Counted from the first letter of the stretch, positions 14,894 through 23,838 are shown. The stretch is DNA of 64,000 nt from Chryseobacterium sp. Bi04 (GCF_918698085.1 NZ_CAKKLP010000003.1:326774-390773), one strand, 5' to 3'. Program-made: numbers and translations. Notes: generated from the letters alone by a model not told the origin.

Positions 14894-15967
14894 TTAATGA
14901 TACTTTAGTTTCATTTCCGGCTTAATCTTCAGAATGGTTTCGTAGATCAGTTTGATTACATTACCTACATCTTCTTTGGATACCATTTCCACCGTGGTAT
15001 GCATATAACGCAAAGGTAGGGAAATTAAAGCACTTGGTACCCCACCGTTAGAGTGGGCAAAGGCATCTGTATCTGTTCCTGTTGCTCTGCTTGCCGCAGC
15101 TCTCTGGAAAGGTATTTTCTTTGTTTTTGCCGTATCAATAATTAATTCTCTGATCGTATGGTGAACACTTGGCGCGAAAAATACTACAGGTCCGTCACCA
15201 CATTTCTGATCACCTTCTTTTTTCTTTTCGATCATAGGAGTGGTTGTATCATGGGTAACATCGGTTACAATCGCAATATTAGGCTTAATCGTATCGGCAA
15301 TCATATCAGCTCCGTATAGTCCTACTTCTTCCTGAACAGAATTGGTGATATACAGCCCAAAAGAAATTGATTTTTTATTCTCTTTTAAAAGCCTTGCCAC
15401 TTCAGCAATCATAAAACCTCCGATTCTGTTGTCCAAAGCTCTGCAGACAAAATACCTGTCATTCATTTCAAAGAACTCATCCGGATAAGTGATCATGCAT
15501 CCTACATAGATTCCCATTTCCTCCACTTCTTTTTTGGAAGTGGCTCCGCAATCGATGAAAATGTTTTCAATTTTTGGCGTAGGTTCATTTTGATTAGTTC
15601 TGGTATGGATAGCCGGCCATCCGAAAACTCCTTTTACAATTCCGTTTTCTCCGTGGATATGAACCACTTTGGAAGGGGCAATAGTCTGATCCGAGCCTCC
15701 GTTTCGGATGACGTAGATCAATCCGTCGTCAGTAATATAGTTTACGTACCAGGAAATCTCATCAGCGTGGGCTTCAATTACTACTTTAAAATCAGCTTCA
15801 GGATTAATGATACCATAGCAGGTTCCATAATGATCCACTTCAATTTTATCTACATACGGTCTGATATAGTCCATCCAGACCTCCTGTCCCTTGTGTTCAT
15901 AACCTGTTGGTGATGAAGTATTTAAATATTTTTCTAAAAATTTTAAAGATTTCTTTTCAAATTTCAT
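14894..15967 (-). CDS. M42-family zinc aminopeptidase
   Basis: A 357-residue cytosolic metallopeptidase of the glutamyl aminopeptidase/tetrahedral aminopeptidase group, which trims residues from peptide N-termini. Metal and catalytic motifs are in the expected order: VIEAHADEISW near 59-69, CRALDNRIGG near 175-184, TNSVQEEVGLYGA with the paired Glu near 209-221, and TDVTHD near 236. The PDZ-like insert between the first two motifs is present. Length is normal. It is divergent from the DUF4294 gene, with a short shared upstream region. Confidence 0.93.
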   Translation of the reverse strand: MKFEKKSLKFLEKYLNTSSPTGYEHKGQEVWMDYIRPYVDKIEVDHYGTCYGIINPEADFKVVIEAHADEISWYVNYITDDGLIYVIRNGGSDQTIAPSKVVHIHGENGIVKGVFGWPAIHTRTNQNEPTPKIENIFIDCGATSKKEVEEMGIYVGCMITYPDEFFEMNDRYFVCRALDNRIGGFMIAEVARLLKENKKSISFGLYITNSVQEEVGLYGADMIADTIKPNIAIVTDVTHDTTTPMIEKKKEGDQKCGDGPVVFFAPSVHHTIRELIIDTAKTKKIPFQRAAASRATGTDTDAFAHSNGGVPSALISLPLRYMHTTVEMVSKEDVGNVIKLIYETILKIKPEMKLKYH

Positions 15968-16018
15968 AAAAAGGAATGATTTTTGCGTTTAATTTTTATT
16001 CTTATAAGTGTAAAAATA

Positions 16019-16723
16019 ATGAATTTTAGGAAGATTATCTGCCTTTTTATTTTCTTTTTTGGAGTCAGTGTTTTTGGTCAGACGGATTCTATTGTGGCAA
16101 AACCTCTTAACCAATACCCTGCTGAATCTCTGAAAGTGGATGAATTCGGTAATAAGTATTATTACGACGAGCAACAAAAGGTTAAAATCTACGAGATTAA
16201 TGGAGAGCCTGTAGTAGTGATGGACGAACTTGTTCTGGTAAACAAACCCCGATTCAACAATCAGCTCGATAAAAATTACTATTATTTTCTAAATAAAAAG
16301 CTATACAGGGTATATCCGTTATTTGTGACTGCTTTGCAGCAGTATCGGGATATGCAGGCAGATATGGATAATATGGATAGCAAGGCTAAAAGAAAATTTA
16401 TAAGAGAAAGGCAGAATATGCTTGCTGACCAATATGAAAAACAATTAAGAGATCTTACGACAACCGAAGGCCAGGTTTTTGCAAAATTAATGAACAGAGC
16501 TACCGGTAAAAATGTTTATGAAATTATAAAAGAGCTTAGAGGAGGATGGAGTGCCTTTTGGTGGAATGTAAAAGGAAAGATGGCTGATATTGATTTAAAA
16601 GAACAGTATGATCCTCACAAAAACAGGAGTGATGAATTCATAGAGTCATTACTGCAGTCCAACTGGAACTCCGGCTATTTAAAGCCTTATCCGGGAGCCA
16701 ATCAGTTTAAGGTCAAAAAATAA
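16019..16723 (+). CDS. Exported DUF4294 protein
   Basis: A 234-residue protein with a signal peptide (MNFRKIICLFIFFFGVSVFG). The mature part matches DUF4294, found nearly only in Bacteroidota. It has the segment YFLNKKLYRVYPLFVTALQQ, a charged helix with RERQNMLADQYEKQLRDLT and a conserved Trp-rich piece (LRGGWSAFWWNVKGK). Its function is not known to me. I chose ATG 16019 over a TTG at 15983 because the signal peptide starts there. It converges on the Nudix gene across a shared terminator. Confidence 0.85.
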   Translation: MNFRKIICLFIFFFGVSVFGQTDSIVAKPLNQYPAESLKVDEFGNKYYYDEQQKVKIYEINGEPVVVMDELVLVNKPRFNNQLDKNYYYFLNKKLYRVYPLFVTALQQYRDMQADMDNMDSKAKRKFIRERQNMLADQYEKQLRDLTTTEGQVFAKLMNRATGKNVYEIIKELRGGWSAFWWNVKGKMADIDLKEQYDPHKNRSDEFIESLLQSNWNSGYLKPYPGANQFKVKK

Positions 16724-16735
16724 CAATATAAAAGT

Positions 16736-16765
16736 AAATTCCTGTAAAAGCTTACAGGAATTTTT
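16736..16765. terminator. Bidirectional terminator between DUF4294 and Nudix genes
   Basis: AAATTCCTGTAA (16736-16747), AAGC, TTACAGGAATTT (16752-16763): a perfect 12-bp stem with T-run. It overlaps the last codons of the minus-strand Nudix gene. Confidence 0.85.
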
Positions 16766-17168
16766 CTTTTAATTTATCGAATACAATTTTATCTATTGGA
16801 AGTGGAAATGGATTGTCGGGCCTGTCGATAGCTATCCATTCTGTTTTTTCGATGCATGGATCCATGATCAGGAAGTCTTCTTCATTGGTGATATTAACGA
16901 TATAATATAAGGTAAGAAGCTGTTCGTTTTCTCTGAAGCGGGAAACCAGGAAATTTTCCTGTGTGTAGAAATGTTCTGCAATATCTATTTTTACATTAAG
17001 CTCTTCATCAAATTCACGGTGCAGACATTCCAGTACCCCTTCACCGTATTCCAATCCTCCTCCCGGAAATTTCACTAAAGATTCTCCTGCATATTCTTCA
17101 AATAAGGTCAAAACTTTCTTGTCTTTTACTGCACAGCCATACACTCTAATGTTGATCTTGTCTATCAT
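16752..17168 (-). CDS. Nudix hydrolase
   Basis: A 138-residue single-domain Nudix protein. The Nudix box GX5EX7REUXEEXGU is recognisable at about residues 37-59 (GGLEYGEGVLECLHREFDEEL), with the REF and EE metal-binding glutamates intact, so it should be an active pyrophosphohydrolase. The substrate cannot be told from the sequence. It lies alone on its strand, 99 bases downstream of mnmD, and may share the latter's transcript. Confidence 0.9.
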   Translation of the reverse strand: MIDKINIRVYGCAVKDKKVLTLFEEYAGESLVKFPGGGLEYGEGVLECLHREFDEELNVKIDIAEHFYTQENFLVSRFRENEQLLTLYYIVNITNEEDFLIMDPCIEKTEWIAIDRPDNPFPLPIDKIVFDKLKEKFL

Positions 17169-17267
17169 ATATAATAGGTATAATATTTTGTAAAGCTAAT
17201 GTAAGAAATTTTCATGAAGGAATGGTGAAATCAGGAAAAGCAAAGGCGTATTATGTCTTTTAAACTA

Positions 17268-17942
17268 TTAAAGCTTTATGGCATTAATCATCTCCCTTTT
17301 TCCAGGAGGGCCTTGTTTTTTTTCTACTTTAAAGTTCAGTTCTTGAAGAATTCTTCTTACACTTCCTTTAGAAGAGTAGGTTGTTAATAATCCATTAATG
17401 GCCATTTTGTCAGAAACCATTTCAAATAACGGTTTTTCCCAAAGATCAGGCTGTACTCTTGCTCCGAAACAGTCGAAGTAGACCAGGTTAATTTTTGGCA
17501 ATTCTATGTCCTTGAGGTCAAAAAAGTCACATTCTATCTTTTTTAAGTTGAAACCACTAATGATTTCAACTGACTTTTCCCAATCTGCCAGATGAATTTT
17601 CTGGTAAATATTTTTGAACTCAGGATTATCAAAAAGCTCAAAATATGCCAAATCGTTAACTTCAGATTCATTTACGGGGTATTTTTCAAGCGAAAAATAA
17701 TTAATGACATGATTTTTGTCAGTTTTTAAATATTCATTAATTGTAACTAAAACATTCAAACCTGTTCCAAAACCGAGTTCTAAAATATTAATTTCGCAAT
17801 CATTAACTAAATTTAGTCCATTTTTGATAAACACATGTTCTGCTTCTTGCAACGCGCCATGATGAGAATGATAGTTTTCATTTAAGTCGTTGATAAACAA
17901 TGTTTTGCTTCCATCGTTAGTGGTCTTTATTTCTCTTTTCAA
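17268..17942 (-). CDS. mnmD: tRNA U34 mnm5s2U methyltransferase, MnmD (methyltransferase-only MnmC)
   Basis: A 224-residue SAM-dependent methyltransferase that would complete the 5-methylaminomethyl group on wobble uridine of some tRNAs. The SAM site ILELGFGTGLNVLV is near residues 53-66. The DUF752/MnmC family sequence LVYFDCFGARVQPDLWEKPL is near 152-171, and GPPGKREMI is near the C-terminus. The FAD oxidase half of E. coli MnmC is missing, which makes it the stand-alone MnmD form. It is divergent from ilvE. Confidence 0.88.
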   Translation of the reverse strand: MKREIKTTNDGSKTLFINDLNENYHSHHGALQEAEHVFIKNGLNLVNDCEINILELGFGTGLNVLVTINEYLKTDKNHVINYFSLEKYPVNESEVNDLAYFELFDNPEFKNIYQKIHLADWEKSVEIISGFNLKKIECDFFDLKDIELPKINLVYFDCFGARVQPDLWEKPLFEMVSDKMAINGLLTTYSSKGSVRRILQELNFKVEKKQGPPGKREMINAIKL

Positions 17943-17994
17943 GCTATTTTTTTGTCAAATTTACTCTAAAATTTTTATATTTAGAAAATTATAT

Positions 17995-18002
17995 TAAATT
18001 TG
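17995..18002 (+). promoter_or_regulatory. -7 box of ilvE
   Basis: TAAATTTG matches TAnnTTTG and lies 25 bases before the ilvE ATG at 18028. No clear -33 element was found. Confidence 0.45.
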
Positions 18003-18027
18003 TAGAACATCGTAAAAAATTTTAAAA

Positions 18028-19098
18028 ATGATAATTCAAAAAACTGAAAACTCTAGAATTTCTACATTTGACCCAAATAATTTTTCATTTGGTGGTACTT
18101 TCATTGATCATATGATTATATGTGAGTATGAAGATGGAAAATGGGGTGATGTGAAATTAGTTCCTTACGGTCCGATACCATTTACGCCTGCTATGATGGG
18201 AGTAAACTATGGGCAAGCTTGTTTTGAAGGCATGAAAGCTTATAAAGACAAAGATGGGCAGGTTTTCCTTTTCAGGCCAGAAAAGAATTTTGAACGTATC
18301 AACAAGTCAGCGAAGCGTCTTGCTATGCCTGAAGTGACTGAGGAAATGTTTTTAGACGGTTTAAAAGCATTGGTAGATATCGATAGAGAATGGATTCCAC
18401 AAGGAGAAGGAATGTCATTATATATCAGACCGTTGATTTTTGCTACTGAAGAAGCTTTGAAAGCAAGAGTTTCTAACAAATATATGTTCGCTATTGTTGC
18501 AACACCAGCGAAGAGCTATTATTCAGAGCCTGTTTCTGTAAAGATCTCTGATCATTATTCAAGAGCAGCAAACGGTGGTGTGGGTTCTGCGAAGGCAGCA
18601 GGAAACTATGCCGCTTCTTTTTACCCAACTCAGCTGGCTATTGAAGAAGGCTATGAGCAAATCATCTGGACGGATGACGCTACTCACGAATATTTTGAAG
18701 AGAGTGGTACTATGAATGTGTTTGTAAGAATTAACGATACTATTTATACGCCTCCGACTTCAGAGAAAATTCTTGACGGAGTTACAAGAGACAGCTTCCT
18801 TCAATTGGCTAAGAAAAGAGGTATTGAGGTGAAAGTTGAACCAATTCCGGTAAAAACTGTAGTTGAAGCACAGAAAAACGGTACTTTAAAAGAAGTATGG
18901 GGAGTAGGAACTGCTGTAGTAACTACAGTATTCCAGGCTTTAGGATATCAGGGAGAAAAACTTGAGCTTCCAAGATTATCTGATGAGGAAAGCTTTGCGG
19001 CTATTCTTAAGAAGGATTTGGTAGATCTGCAGAACAATCTTTCTGAAGATCCATTCGGATGGAGAGTTGTGGTGGACCACGCTTTAGAAACAGTTTAA
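18028..19098 (+). CDS. ilvE: Branched-chain amino acid aminotransferase
   Basis: A 356-residue class IV PLP aminotransferase that makes Leu, Ile and Val from their keto acids (or degrades them). The Schiff-base lysine is Lys189 in GGVGSAKAAGNYAAS. Other family marks are GQACFEGMKAY at 62-72, the YIRPLIFAT substrate loop near 132 and EESGTMNVFV near 230. The length fits the larger (human BCAT-like) subgroup. It has its own promoter and terminator, and no other ilv gene is near. Confidence 0.95.
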   Translation: MIIQKTENSRISTFDPNNFSFGGTFIDHMIICEYEDGKWGDVKLVPYGPIPFTPAMMGVNYGQACFEGMKAYKDKDGQVFLFRPEKNFERINKSAKRLAMPEVTEEMFLDGLKALVDIDREWIPQGEGMSLYIRPLIFATEEALKARVSNKYMFAIVATPAKSYYSEPVSVKISDHYSRAANGGVGSAKAAGNYAASFYPTQLAIEEGYEQIIWTDDATHEYFEESGTMNVFVRINDTIYTPPTSEKILDGVTRDSFLQLAKKRGIEVKVEPIPVKTVVEAQKNGTLKEVWGVGTAVVTTVFQALGYQGEKLELPRLSDEESFAAILKKDLVDLQNNLSEDPFGWRVVVDHALETV

Positions 19099-19124
19099 TC
19101 TAAACTGAATATAAAATATATAGG

Positions 19125-19150
19125 AGCCGGAATATTTCCGGCTTTTTTTA
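19125..19150 (+). terminator. Terminator of ilvE
   Basis: AGCCGGAA (19125-19132), TAT, TTCCGGCT (19136-19143), then TTTTTT. The rest of the gap to 19373 holds no gene I can support. Confidence 0.9.
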
Positions 19151-19333
19151 TTGACTTCAGCCCCAGGATGCTTGTAACCAGTAAGAAAAATTCAGTCACT
19201 TTTAATATAAAAGAGCCTTGAATAAAGTTTTTCTCAGTATTCTTAAAAACCAGTAGTTTGAAACAATTTTTTGTTACAGTAAAATATTGTATTTTATGTT
19301 CCTTAAATTGTTCCCGGAAATCTGATATAAGTT

Positions 19334-19365
19334 TTGTAATTGATTCGCGAAATGTGTATTTTCGC
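19334..19365 (+). promoter_or_regulatory. Possible promoter of gldI
   Basis: TTTTG (about 19334-19338), a spacer of about 20 bases and TATTTTCG, a one-base departure from TAnnTTTG, lie just before the ATG at 19374. If used, the message would have almost no leader. Confidence 0.3.
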
Positions 19366-19373
19366 AAAAGTTT

Positions 19374-19886
19374 ATGAGAAAATTAGTCTTCATATCATTA
19401 ATCAGTCTGTTGAGCTGCAATAGGAATGCACAGCCCGCGCACCCTCCGGTAGGTGGTGTTTTAAGCCAAAAAGATCTGGATGTTTCTAAAGAAAGGATGA
19501 AAAATCTGAATACTGTAGAAAGAGGACACATCCAGCAGTGGGCCAATAGCCAGCCGGTAAAATATTATCCTACACAGCTTAATTATTGGGTAACAGCGGA
19601 AGGGTATGATCAGAGAGAAAGGAGAGCAGATAATACCATGATCTCTTATTCCTATGATCTGTATGATTTTGATGAGACCAAGATTTATGATCAGTCTTTT
19701 GAAAGAAGAGATGCTAAATTTGGGCATTTTGATGAGCTGAAAGCTGTGGAAAATGCTTTACGGTTTATACATGATGGAGAAGAGGTAACGCTTCTGGTAC
19801 CATCTTCACTGGCTTATGGAACATTTGGAGACGAAAAAAAAATAGATAACGACATCCCATTAATCATAAAATTAAAAGCTTTATAA
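19374..19886 (+). CDS. gldI: GldI-like FKBP-type peptidyl-prolyl isomerase lipoprotein
   Basis: A 170-residue lipoprotein: the signal peptide ends in the lipobox LLSC with Cys15. The mature part is an FKBP domain ending PSSLAYGTFGDEKKIDNDIP, the usual flap and active-site region. It matches GldI, a gliding-associated isomerase of Flavobacterium that helps fold envelope proteins. Chryseobacterium lacks gliding, so a role in the type IX secretion machinery or in general envelope folding is more likely. The next gene, a second isomerase, starts 3 bases later, which makes a two-gene operon. Confidence 0.75.
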   Translation: MRKLVFISLISLLSCNRNAQPAHPPVGGVLSQKDLDVSKERMKNLNTVERGHIQQWANSQPVKYYPTQLNYWVTAEGYDQRERRADNTMISYSYDLYDFDETKIYDQSFERRDAKFGHFDELKAVENALRFIHDGEEVTLLVPSSLAYGTFGDEKKIDNDIPLIIKLKAL

Positions 19887-19889
19887 TAC

Positions 19890-21005
19890 ATGAAATTGTT
19901 TAACAAAAATATAATTCTGGCAGCGGCAAGTATTTCGCTGATGAGTTGTACTCCAATTTATAAAAAAATGAACGTAGACAAAGAAACTTACGAAGGTCTT
20001 AATGACGGACTTTATGCAAACATTCAAACTACAAAAGGGAATCTGATTGTAAAGTTTGAAGACAAGAAAGCACCAGTAACTGTGGCCAACTTTATCGGTC
20101 TTGCAGAAGGGAAAATCGATAACAAGGCTAAGGCTAAAGGAGTTCCTTATTATGATGGAACAATTTTCCACAGAGTGATCAAAGATTTCATGATTCAGGG
20201 AGGTGATGCTCAGGGAACAGGAATGGGAGATCCTGGATATAAATTCGAGGATGAGAGAAACGACCTTAAACATACCGGGAAAGGTATTCTTTCTATGGCA
20301 AACTCAGGACCTAATACCAATGGTTCTCAGTTTTTCATTACTGAAGTGGCTACACCATGGTTAGACGGAAAACATACTATTTTCGGTAAAGTAGTAAAAG
20401 GAAATGACGTAATTGATGCTATCGCTAACGTTGAAAAAGGAGCTCAGGATAAGCCTAAAACAGATATCGTTTTAGAAAAAGTTTCTGTTTTCGGTAAAGG
20501 TGATGAGTACAAAAACTACGATGCAGCTAAGACTTTCAGCGAAGGGAAGGCTAAAATTGCAGAAAATAATAAAGCTTTTATCGCTAAGGAGGAAGCTGAA
20601 AGAAAGAAAAAGGAAGAAGAGTTTAAAGCTAACCAGGAGAAAATGATTGAAAACCTGAAAGCAGGTATGCAAAAAACTGAATCTGGTCTTTATTACAAAA
20701 TCACAAAAACAACAGACGGTAAAGCTCCGAAATCTGGTGATAACGTATCTGTACACTATGCTGGGAAGTTAGTAGACGGAACAGAATTTGATTCTTCATT
20801 CAAAAGAAATGAGCCTATTGATATTCCAATTGGAATGGGAAGAGTAATCAAAGGATGGGATGAAGGTATCCTGTTATTAAAAGAAGGTGAAACTGCTACT
20901 TTATTGATCCCGCCGGCAATGGCTTACGGAGAAAGAGGAGCAGGAGGAGTTATTCCGCCAAACGCTTGGTTAGTCTTCGATGTAGAGCTTGTAAAAGTGA
21001 AATAA
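19890..21005 (+). CDS. Cyclophilin-FKBP fusion peptidyl-prolyl isomerase lipoprotein
   Basis: A 371-residue lipoprotein (lipobox LMSC, Cys20). Residues about 45-205 form a cyclophilin domain: FHRVIKDFMIQGGDAQGTGMG, then NSGPNTNGSQFFITEVATPW and LDGKHTIFGKV. A charged coiled-coil linker (about 215-260, EEAERKKKEEEFKANQEKM) leads to an FKBP domain at about 270-371 (SVHYAGKLVDGTEFDSS, IPPAMAYGERGAGGVIPPN). Two unrelated isomerase folds are joined in one chain, probably as an envelope chaperone. It follows gldI by 3 bases and ends at a strong terminator. Confidence 0.93.
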   Translation: MKLFNKNIILAAASISLMSCTPIYKKMNVDKETYEGLNDGLYANIQTTKGNLIVKFEDKKAPVTVANFIGLAEGKIDNKAKAKGVPYYDGTIFHRVIKDFMIQGGDAQGTGMGDPGYKFEDERNDLKHTGKGILSMANSGPNTNGSQFFITEVATPWLDGKHTIFGKVVKGNDVIDAIANVEKGAQDKPKTDIVLEKVSVFGKGDEYKNYDAAKTFSEGKAKIAENNKAFIAKEEAERKKKEEEFKANQEKMIENLKAGMQKTESGLYYKITKTTDGKAPKSGDNVSVHYAGKLVDGTEFDSSFKRNEPIDIPIGMGRVIKGWDEGILLLKEGETATLLIPPAMAYGERGAGGVIPPNAWLVFDVELVKVK

Positions 21006-21026
21006 TTGAAATATTTTTAAGATATG

Positions 21027-21055
21027 AAAGCCGTTCCGCAAGGGGCGGCTTTTTG
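21027..21055 (+). terminator. Terminator of the isomerase operon
   Basis: AAAGCCGTTCC (21027-21037), GCAA, GGGGCGGCTTT (21042-21052) with two G-T pairs, then TT. Confidence 0.88.
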
Positions 21056-21211
21056 TAATTATTGCTAAATCGAATAAGGGTTAGTATTTTAAACAGAAAC
21101 CACCCCGCTCTTCCAGTTGATTTTTTGTAAAAGTACCGTAGAAATCCGGATTTCTATACAAGCAATTTATTCCTATCTTTATCCATCACCAATGAAACAA
21201 AATAAAAAGAT

Positions 21212-21427
21212 ATGATTAATCTAGATTATGCTTTAATCCGAAAAGAAATTGAAGCAGAAGTGTGTAAAGAACATGGTTTGCATCCTGAATTTGTGAAAAC
21301 AGATGATGGCTTTGGAATAAAGGCCTGTTGTGAGCCTTTCAGGATAGAGCTGGTTGCAAAATCTGAAAAAATGATTGAGGAAGAAACAATAAAGATCCTT
21401 ACCGAGATGATGAAAGGTATTGAATAA
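21212..21427 (+). CDS. Small hypothetical protein, 71 aa
   Basis: An acidic, apparently soluble 71-residue protein with three cysteines, two of them adjacent (IKACCEPF, residues 51-58). It has predicted helices at both ends and no signal peptide. I do not recognise the family. It sits between two terminators and so is its own unit. Good residue composition and a following terminator argue that it is real. Confidence 0.65.
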   Translation: MINLDYALIRKEIEAEVCKEHGLHPEFVKTDDGFGIKACCEPFRIELVAKSEKMIEEETIKILTEMMKGIE

Positions 21428-21450
21428 CTAATCAGTGATTGTAAAACAAA

Positions 21451-21474
21451 AACCGTCCCAAAGGACGGTTTTTC
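21451..21474. terminator. Terminator shared by two small genes
   Basis: AACCGTCC (21451-21458), CAAA, GGACGGTT (21463-21470) flanked by A and T runs. It serves the plus-strand gene at 21212 and the minus-strand gene at 21496. Confidence 0.88.
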
Positions 21475-21495
21475 AGTAAAAAAAAGAATTAAAAA

Positions 21496-21750
21496 TTATA
21501 TGTTTCTGCTGGATCTTTTTTTCATACCTGTCCCCGCCAGGGAACTGATGAATACAAGACCAAAGCCGATGTAAGCGGCGAATGCAGTCAGATATATTAT
21601 TAAGCTGTTAAAGCTTGGTTTTAAGGTGTATACCAATACAGAAAAGATGGCAAAACTTAATACCAAAAGCAAGCTCCAGATATGCATTTTTGCAGCATCT
21701 TCATTTCTCTTAAAAATCATTTCAAAAAAATCTCTCATCATTATTACCAT
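21496..21750 (-). CDS. Small membrane protein, 84 aa
   Basis: It has two hydrophobic helices (about 24-41 SLLLVLSFAIFSVLVY and 50-70 IIYLTAFAAYIGFGLVFIS) and a basic C-terminal tail (KKRSSRN). No family is recognised. Its start could be Met1 or Met4/Met5, as several ATG codons stand together (MVIMM). The composition is typical of a real inner-membrane miniprotein. Confidence 0.6.
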   Translation of the reverse strand: MVIMMRDFFEMIFKRNEDAAKMHIWSLLLVLSFAIFSVLVYTLKPSFNSLIIYLTAFAAYIGFGLVFISSLAGTGMKKRSSRNI

Positions 21751-21782
21751 TTTAAGGGTTATACATTAATTTATATGGATAA

Positions 21783-21914
21783 GCAGCTGTCTTACATGGT
21801 AAAAAGAATACATTCTCTTACTGGGCTAAGGTTCATGAAGACGTGCCATTTATTTATACGACTGAGCCCGGAGCGTATAGCTTAGGGTTGATCAGTAAAT
21901 TTTTGAATCATTAA
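21783..21914 (+). pseudogene. Gene remnant: 43-residue C-terminal fragment
   Basis: An open frame without a start codon runs from a TAA at 21780-21782 to a TAA at 21912-21914. Its reading (AAVLHGKKNTFSYWAKVHED, then VPFIYTTEPGAYSLGLISKF and LNH) looks like the folded C-terminal end of a protein and not like random AT-rich DNA. Nothing in-frame precedes it. I cannot name the parent; an alpha/beta hydrolase or similar enzyme is possible. Confidence 0.35.
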
Positions 21915-22418
21915 TGATTCATGGGTTATGATACCAGTCTGATACGGATTATAGTGTTGTGAAAAATGAACCAAGGTTAATCAATCACATTTTCCATATC
22001 ATTTAGGGTATCGCAGAAAAAAAAGGGTCACATTTTGAATCGGTGGAAAACTGAATATCCACAGAAGACCTTTTTCATCCAGTGTTTTTATTTTTTTTTC
22101 GTTTTAAGACATGCTAATTTCATGCCAAAGTGAATATTTAGTTGCCAACATTTTATTTTTTAGGGCTGTATATGTTTGTTTTACAGTGATTTTCACTGCT
22201 TAATTCCTTAAACAAGGAGAAATTGTTTTGAATTAAGAATTTTTAGTATAAAAAATGAAGCTGCCCCTGATTGCAAATTCAGTGGAAGTGATGAGAATAA
22301 TTGTAGAATTATGATGTATTTTTATGCAAGAATTTTATGGTAGTGAGAAAATTAAATATACTCTCAAAGTTCTAAGGGGTTTAGCAAGTTTTAGATTTTT
22401 GATAGAAATTGAAAGAAA
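21915..22418. other. AT-rich gap, no gene seen
   Basis: About 500 bases between a gene remnant and a hypothetical gene. One TATGTTTG box (22171-22178) resembles a -7 element, but nothing obvious starts behind it. Many stops occur in all frames. It may be decayed former coding DNA continuing the remnant at 21783-21914. Confidence 0.4.
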
Positions 22419-22946
22419 ATGCATCAAAATAATTTAAAAAATAATATTCAACATTCTTTTGATAATCTGCTACGATTGGTAGAAATACATTGTTGGAATA
22501 AAATTTCTCCCAATATTATTTTTATTCTGTCAGATTTTAATGAATTTAAGGGAAGTAATTCTTCTGAACTGAGAATTCATAGAAATAAACTTAATAATTT
22601 AAAAATACCACTCACATTAGATGCTGCAATACAGGTTTTAAATAATGAATATGATGACCTGTATGGCGTCAATTTGTATATTTTCAAGGCATTAAAAAAA
22701 GAGACAATCATAGAAATACAATATTATAGAAAGTCAAATTTTGAAGCTGACTATTGTACTAAAATTAAGAATAACCAACCAATGTTTCATGCTAAATTTT
22801 CACTGCCATTCCTTGCGAAAAAAGGTGTACAATATGATATTAACTGGGAATCATCAGGAAGATTAAGATATTTCTGGAACACTTTTCTACATAAATTAAA
22901 GATTAAAATGAAATTCCTGAAAGAAATTTACCAATCCGTTCATTAA
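22419..22946 (+). CDS. Hypothetical protein, 175 aa
   Basis: I do not recognise this protein. It is rich in Asn, Lys and Ile, has no signal peptide and no long hydrophobic stretch, and contains many aromatic residues. An acidic stretch (VLNNEYDDLYGVNLYIF near 75-91) and the Trp-containing C-terminal part (INWESSGRLRYFWNTFLHKL) suggest a small soluble domain. Its last 44 bases overlap the converging hydrolase gene. GC content is lower than its neighbours, consistent with an accessory origin. Confidence 0.55.
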   Translation: MHQNNLKNNIQHSFDNLLRLVEIHCWNKISPNIIFILSDFNEFKGSNSSELRIHRNKLNNLKIPLTLDAAIQVLNNEYDDLYGVNLYIFKALKKETIIEIQYYRKSNFEADYCTKIKNNQPMFHAKFSLPFLAKKGVQYDINWESSGRLRYFWNTFLHKLKIKMKFLKEIYQSVH

Positions 22947-23838
22947 TTTCATTGGGAAACTCTCCATTAATTGCATGTGAAGCTGCTGGCCAAATTTCAG
23001 CTTCAATAGGGTTCGAAAGACTTTTTGCATAGATTAAGGCTTTAGCTGAATCGTGTACAATACTTTTACCTGCAAAAATGACTAGTATGGACGCCTGAAT
23101 AGAATTTAACTGTTCAGAAGTAAACTGTTTAGGCGGTGGCGTTTTGATAATAAAGTCTTTTAATCCGATCGAAATGAGGAGAGAGGTAGAATTTTGCGGG
23201 TCAACCTCGGCTCCTCCGGAAATCCAGCTCATTGATTTCTTACGCCAGGATTCAGGAACAAAGGGAAGAATAGTAATCAATGAAAACAGAATAATTTTCA
23301 GAGAAAATGGAGCAAAAACCAACGCGGGGTCCAACAAGATGATTGATGCAATATATTTTTGATAATGGACTGCATAATTTACTACGGACCACCCTCCAAA
23401 AGAAACACCCAGCAGATGTACTTTCGTTAATTTTAATTCCATTAATACGTCTTCTACCCAAATAGCCTGTTGTTTATTATCTTTAATAGGTTTTGTCTGA
23501 GTACTTAAACCTGGTTCACCCAGAAGATCCATAGAATAAACATCATAAGTCTTGAGTAGCCCTGCGATATTAGGTTCCCACATGGGCGTTGAGGCTGCTC
23601 TCCCCGGAAAAAGAAGAATAGGTATTCCTCCGCGGTTTCCAAACCGATAAACCCTTACTGTTCCATAAGAAGTATTGATATCGAAGATATTCTGTGGTAC
23701 AGGAAGTTTCTTCATGGCTTCATTATAAAATATAAGAAATTTCTGATGTATTTTTTCTGATTTGAATCTGCTTATTTCCATATAATATTCTATTATTCCA
23801 ATGTAAGATGGTGTAATATAGTTATTTAATATGGTCAA
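22903..23838 (-). CDS. Alpha/beta-fold hydrolase
   Basis: A 311-residue serine hydrolase. The oxyanion region is LLFPGRAASTPMWEPN near 75-90. The nucleophile elbow GVSFGG carries Ser146, and the late histidine is in AASHAINGEFP near 290. No signal peptide, so it is cytoplasmic. The substrate is unknown; the layout resembles bacterial esterase and lactonase relatives. The start may be Met1 or Met20 (MEISRFKSEKI), since homologues often begin near the second. Its 3' end overlaps the converging hypothetical gene by 44 bases. Confidence 0.85.
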   Translation of the reverse strand: MTILNNYITPSYIGIIEYYMEISRFKSEKIHQKFLIFYNEAMKKLPVPQNIFDINTSYGTVRVYRFGNRGGIPILLFPGRAASTPMWEPNIAGLLKTYDVYSMDLLGEPGLSTQTKPIKDNKQQAIWVEDVLMELKLTKVHLLGVSFGGWSVVNYAVHYQKYIASIILLDPALVFAPFSLKIILFSLITILPFVPESWRKKSMSWISGGAEVDPQNSTSLLISIGLKDFIIKTPPPKQFTSEQLNSIQASILVIFAGKSIVHDSAKALIYAKSLSNPIEAEIWPAASHAINGEFPNEINERIGKFLSGISF

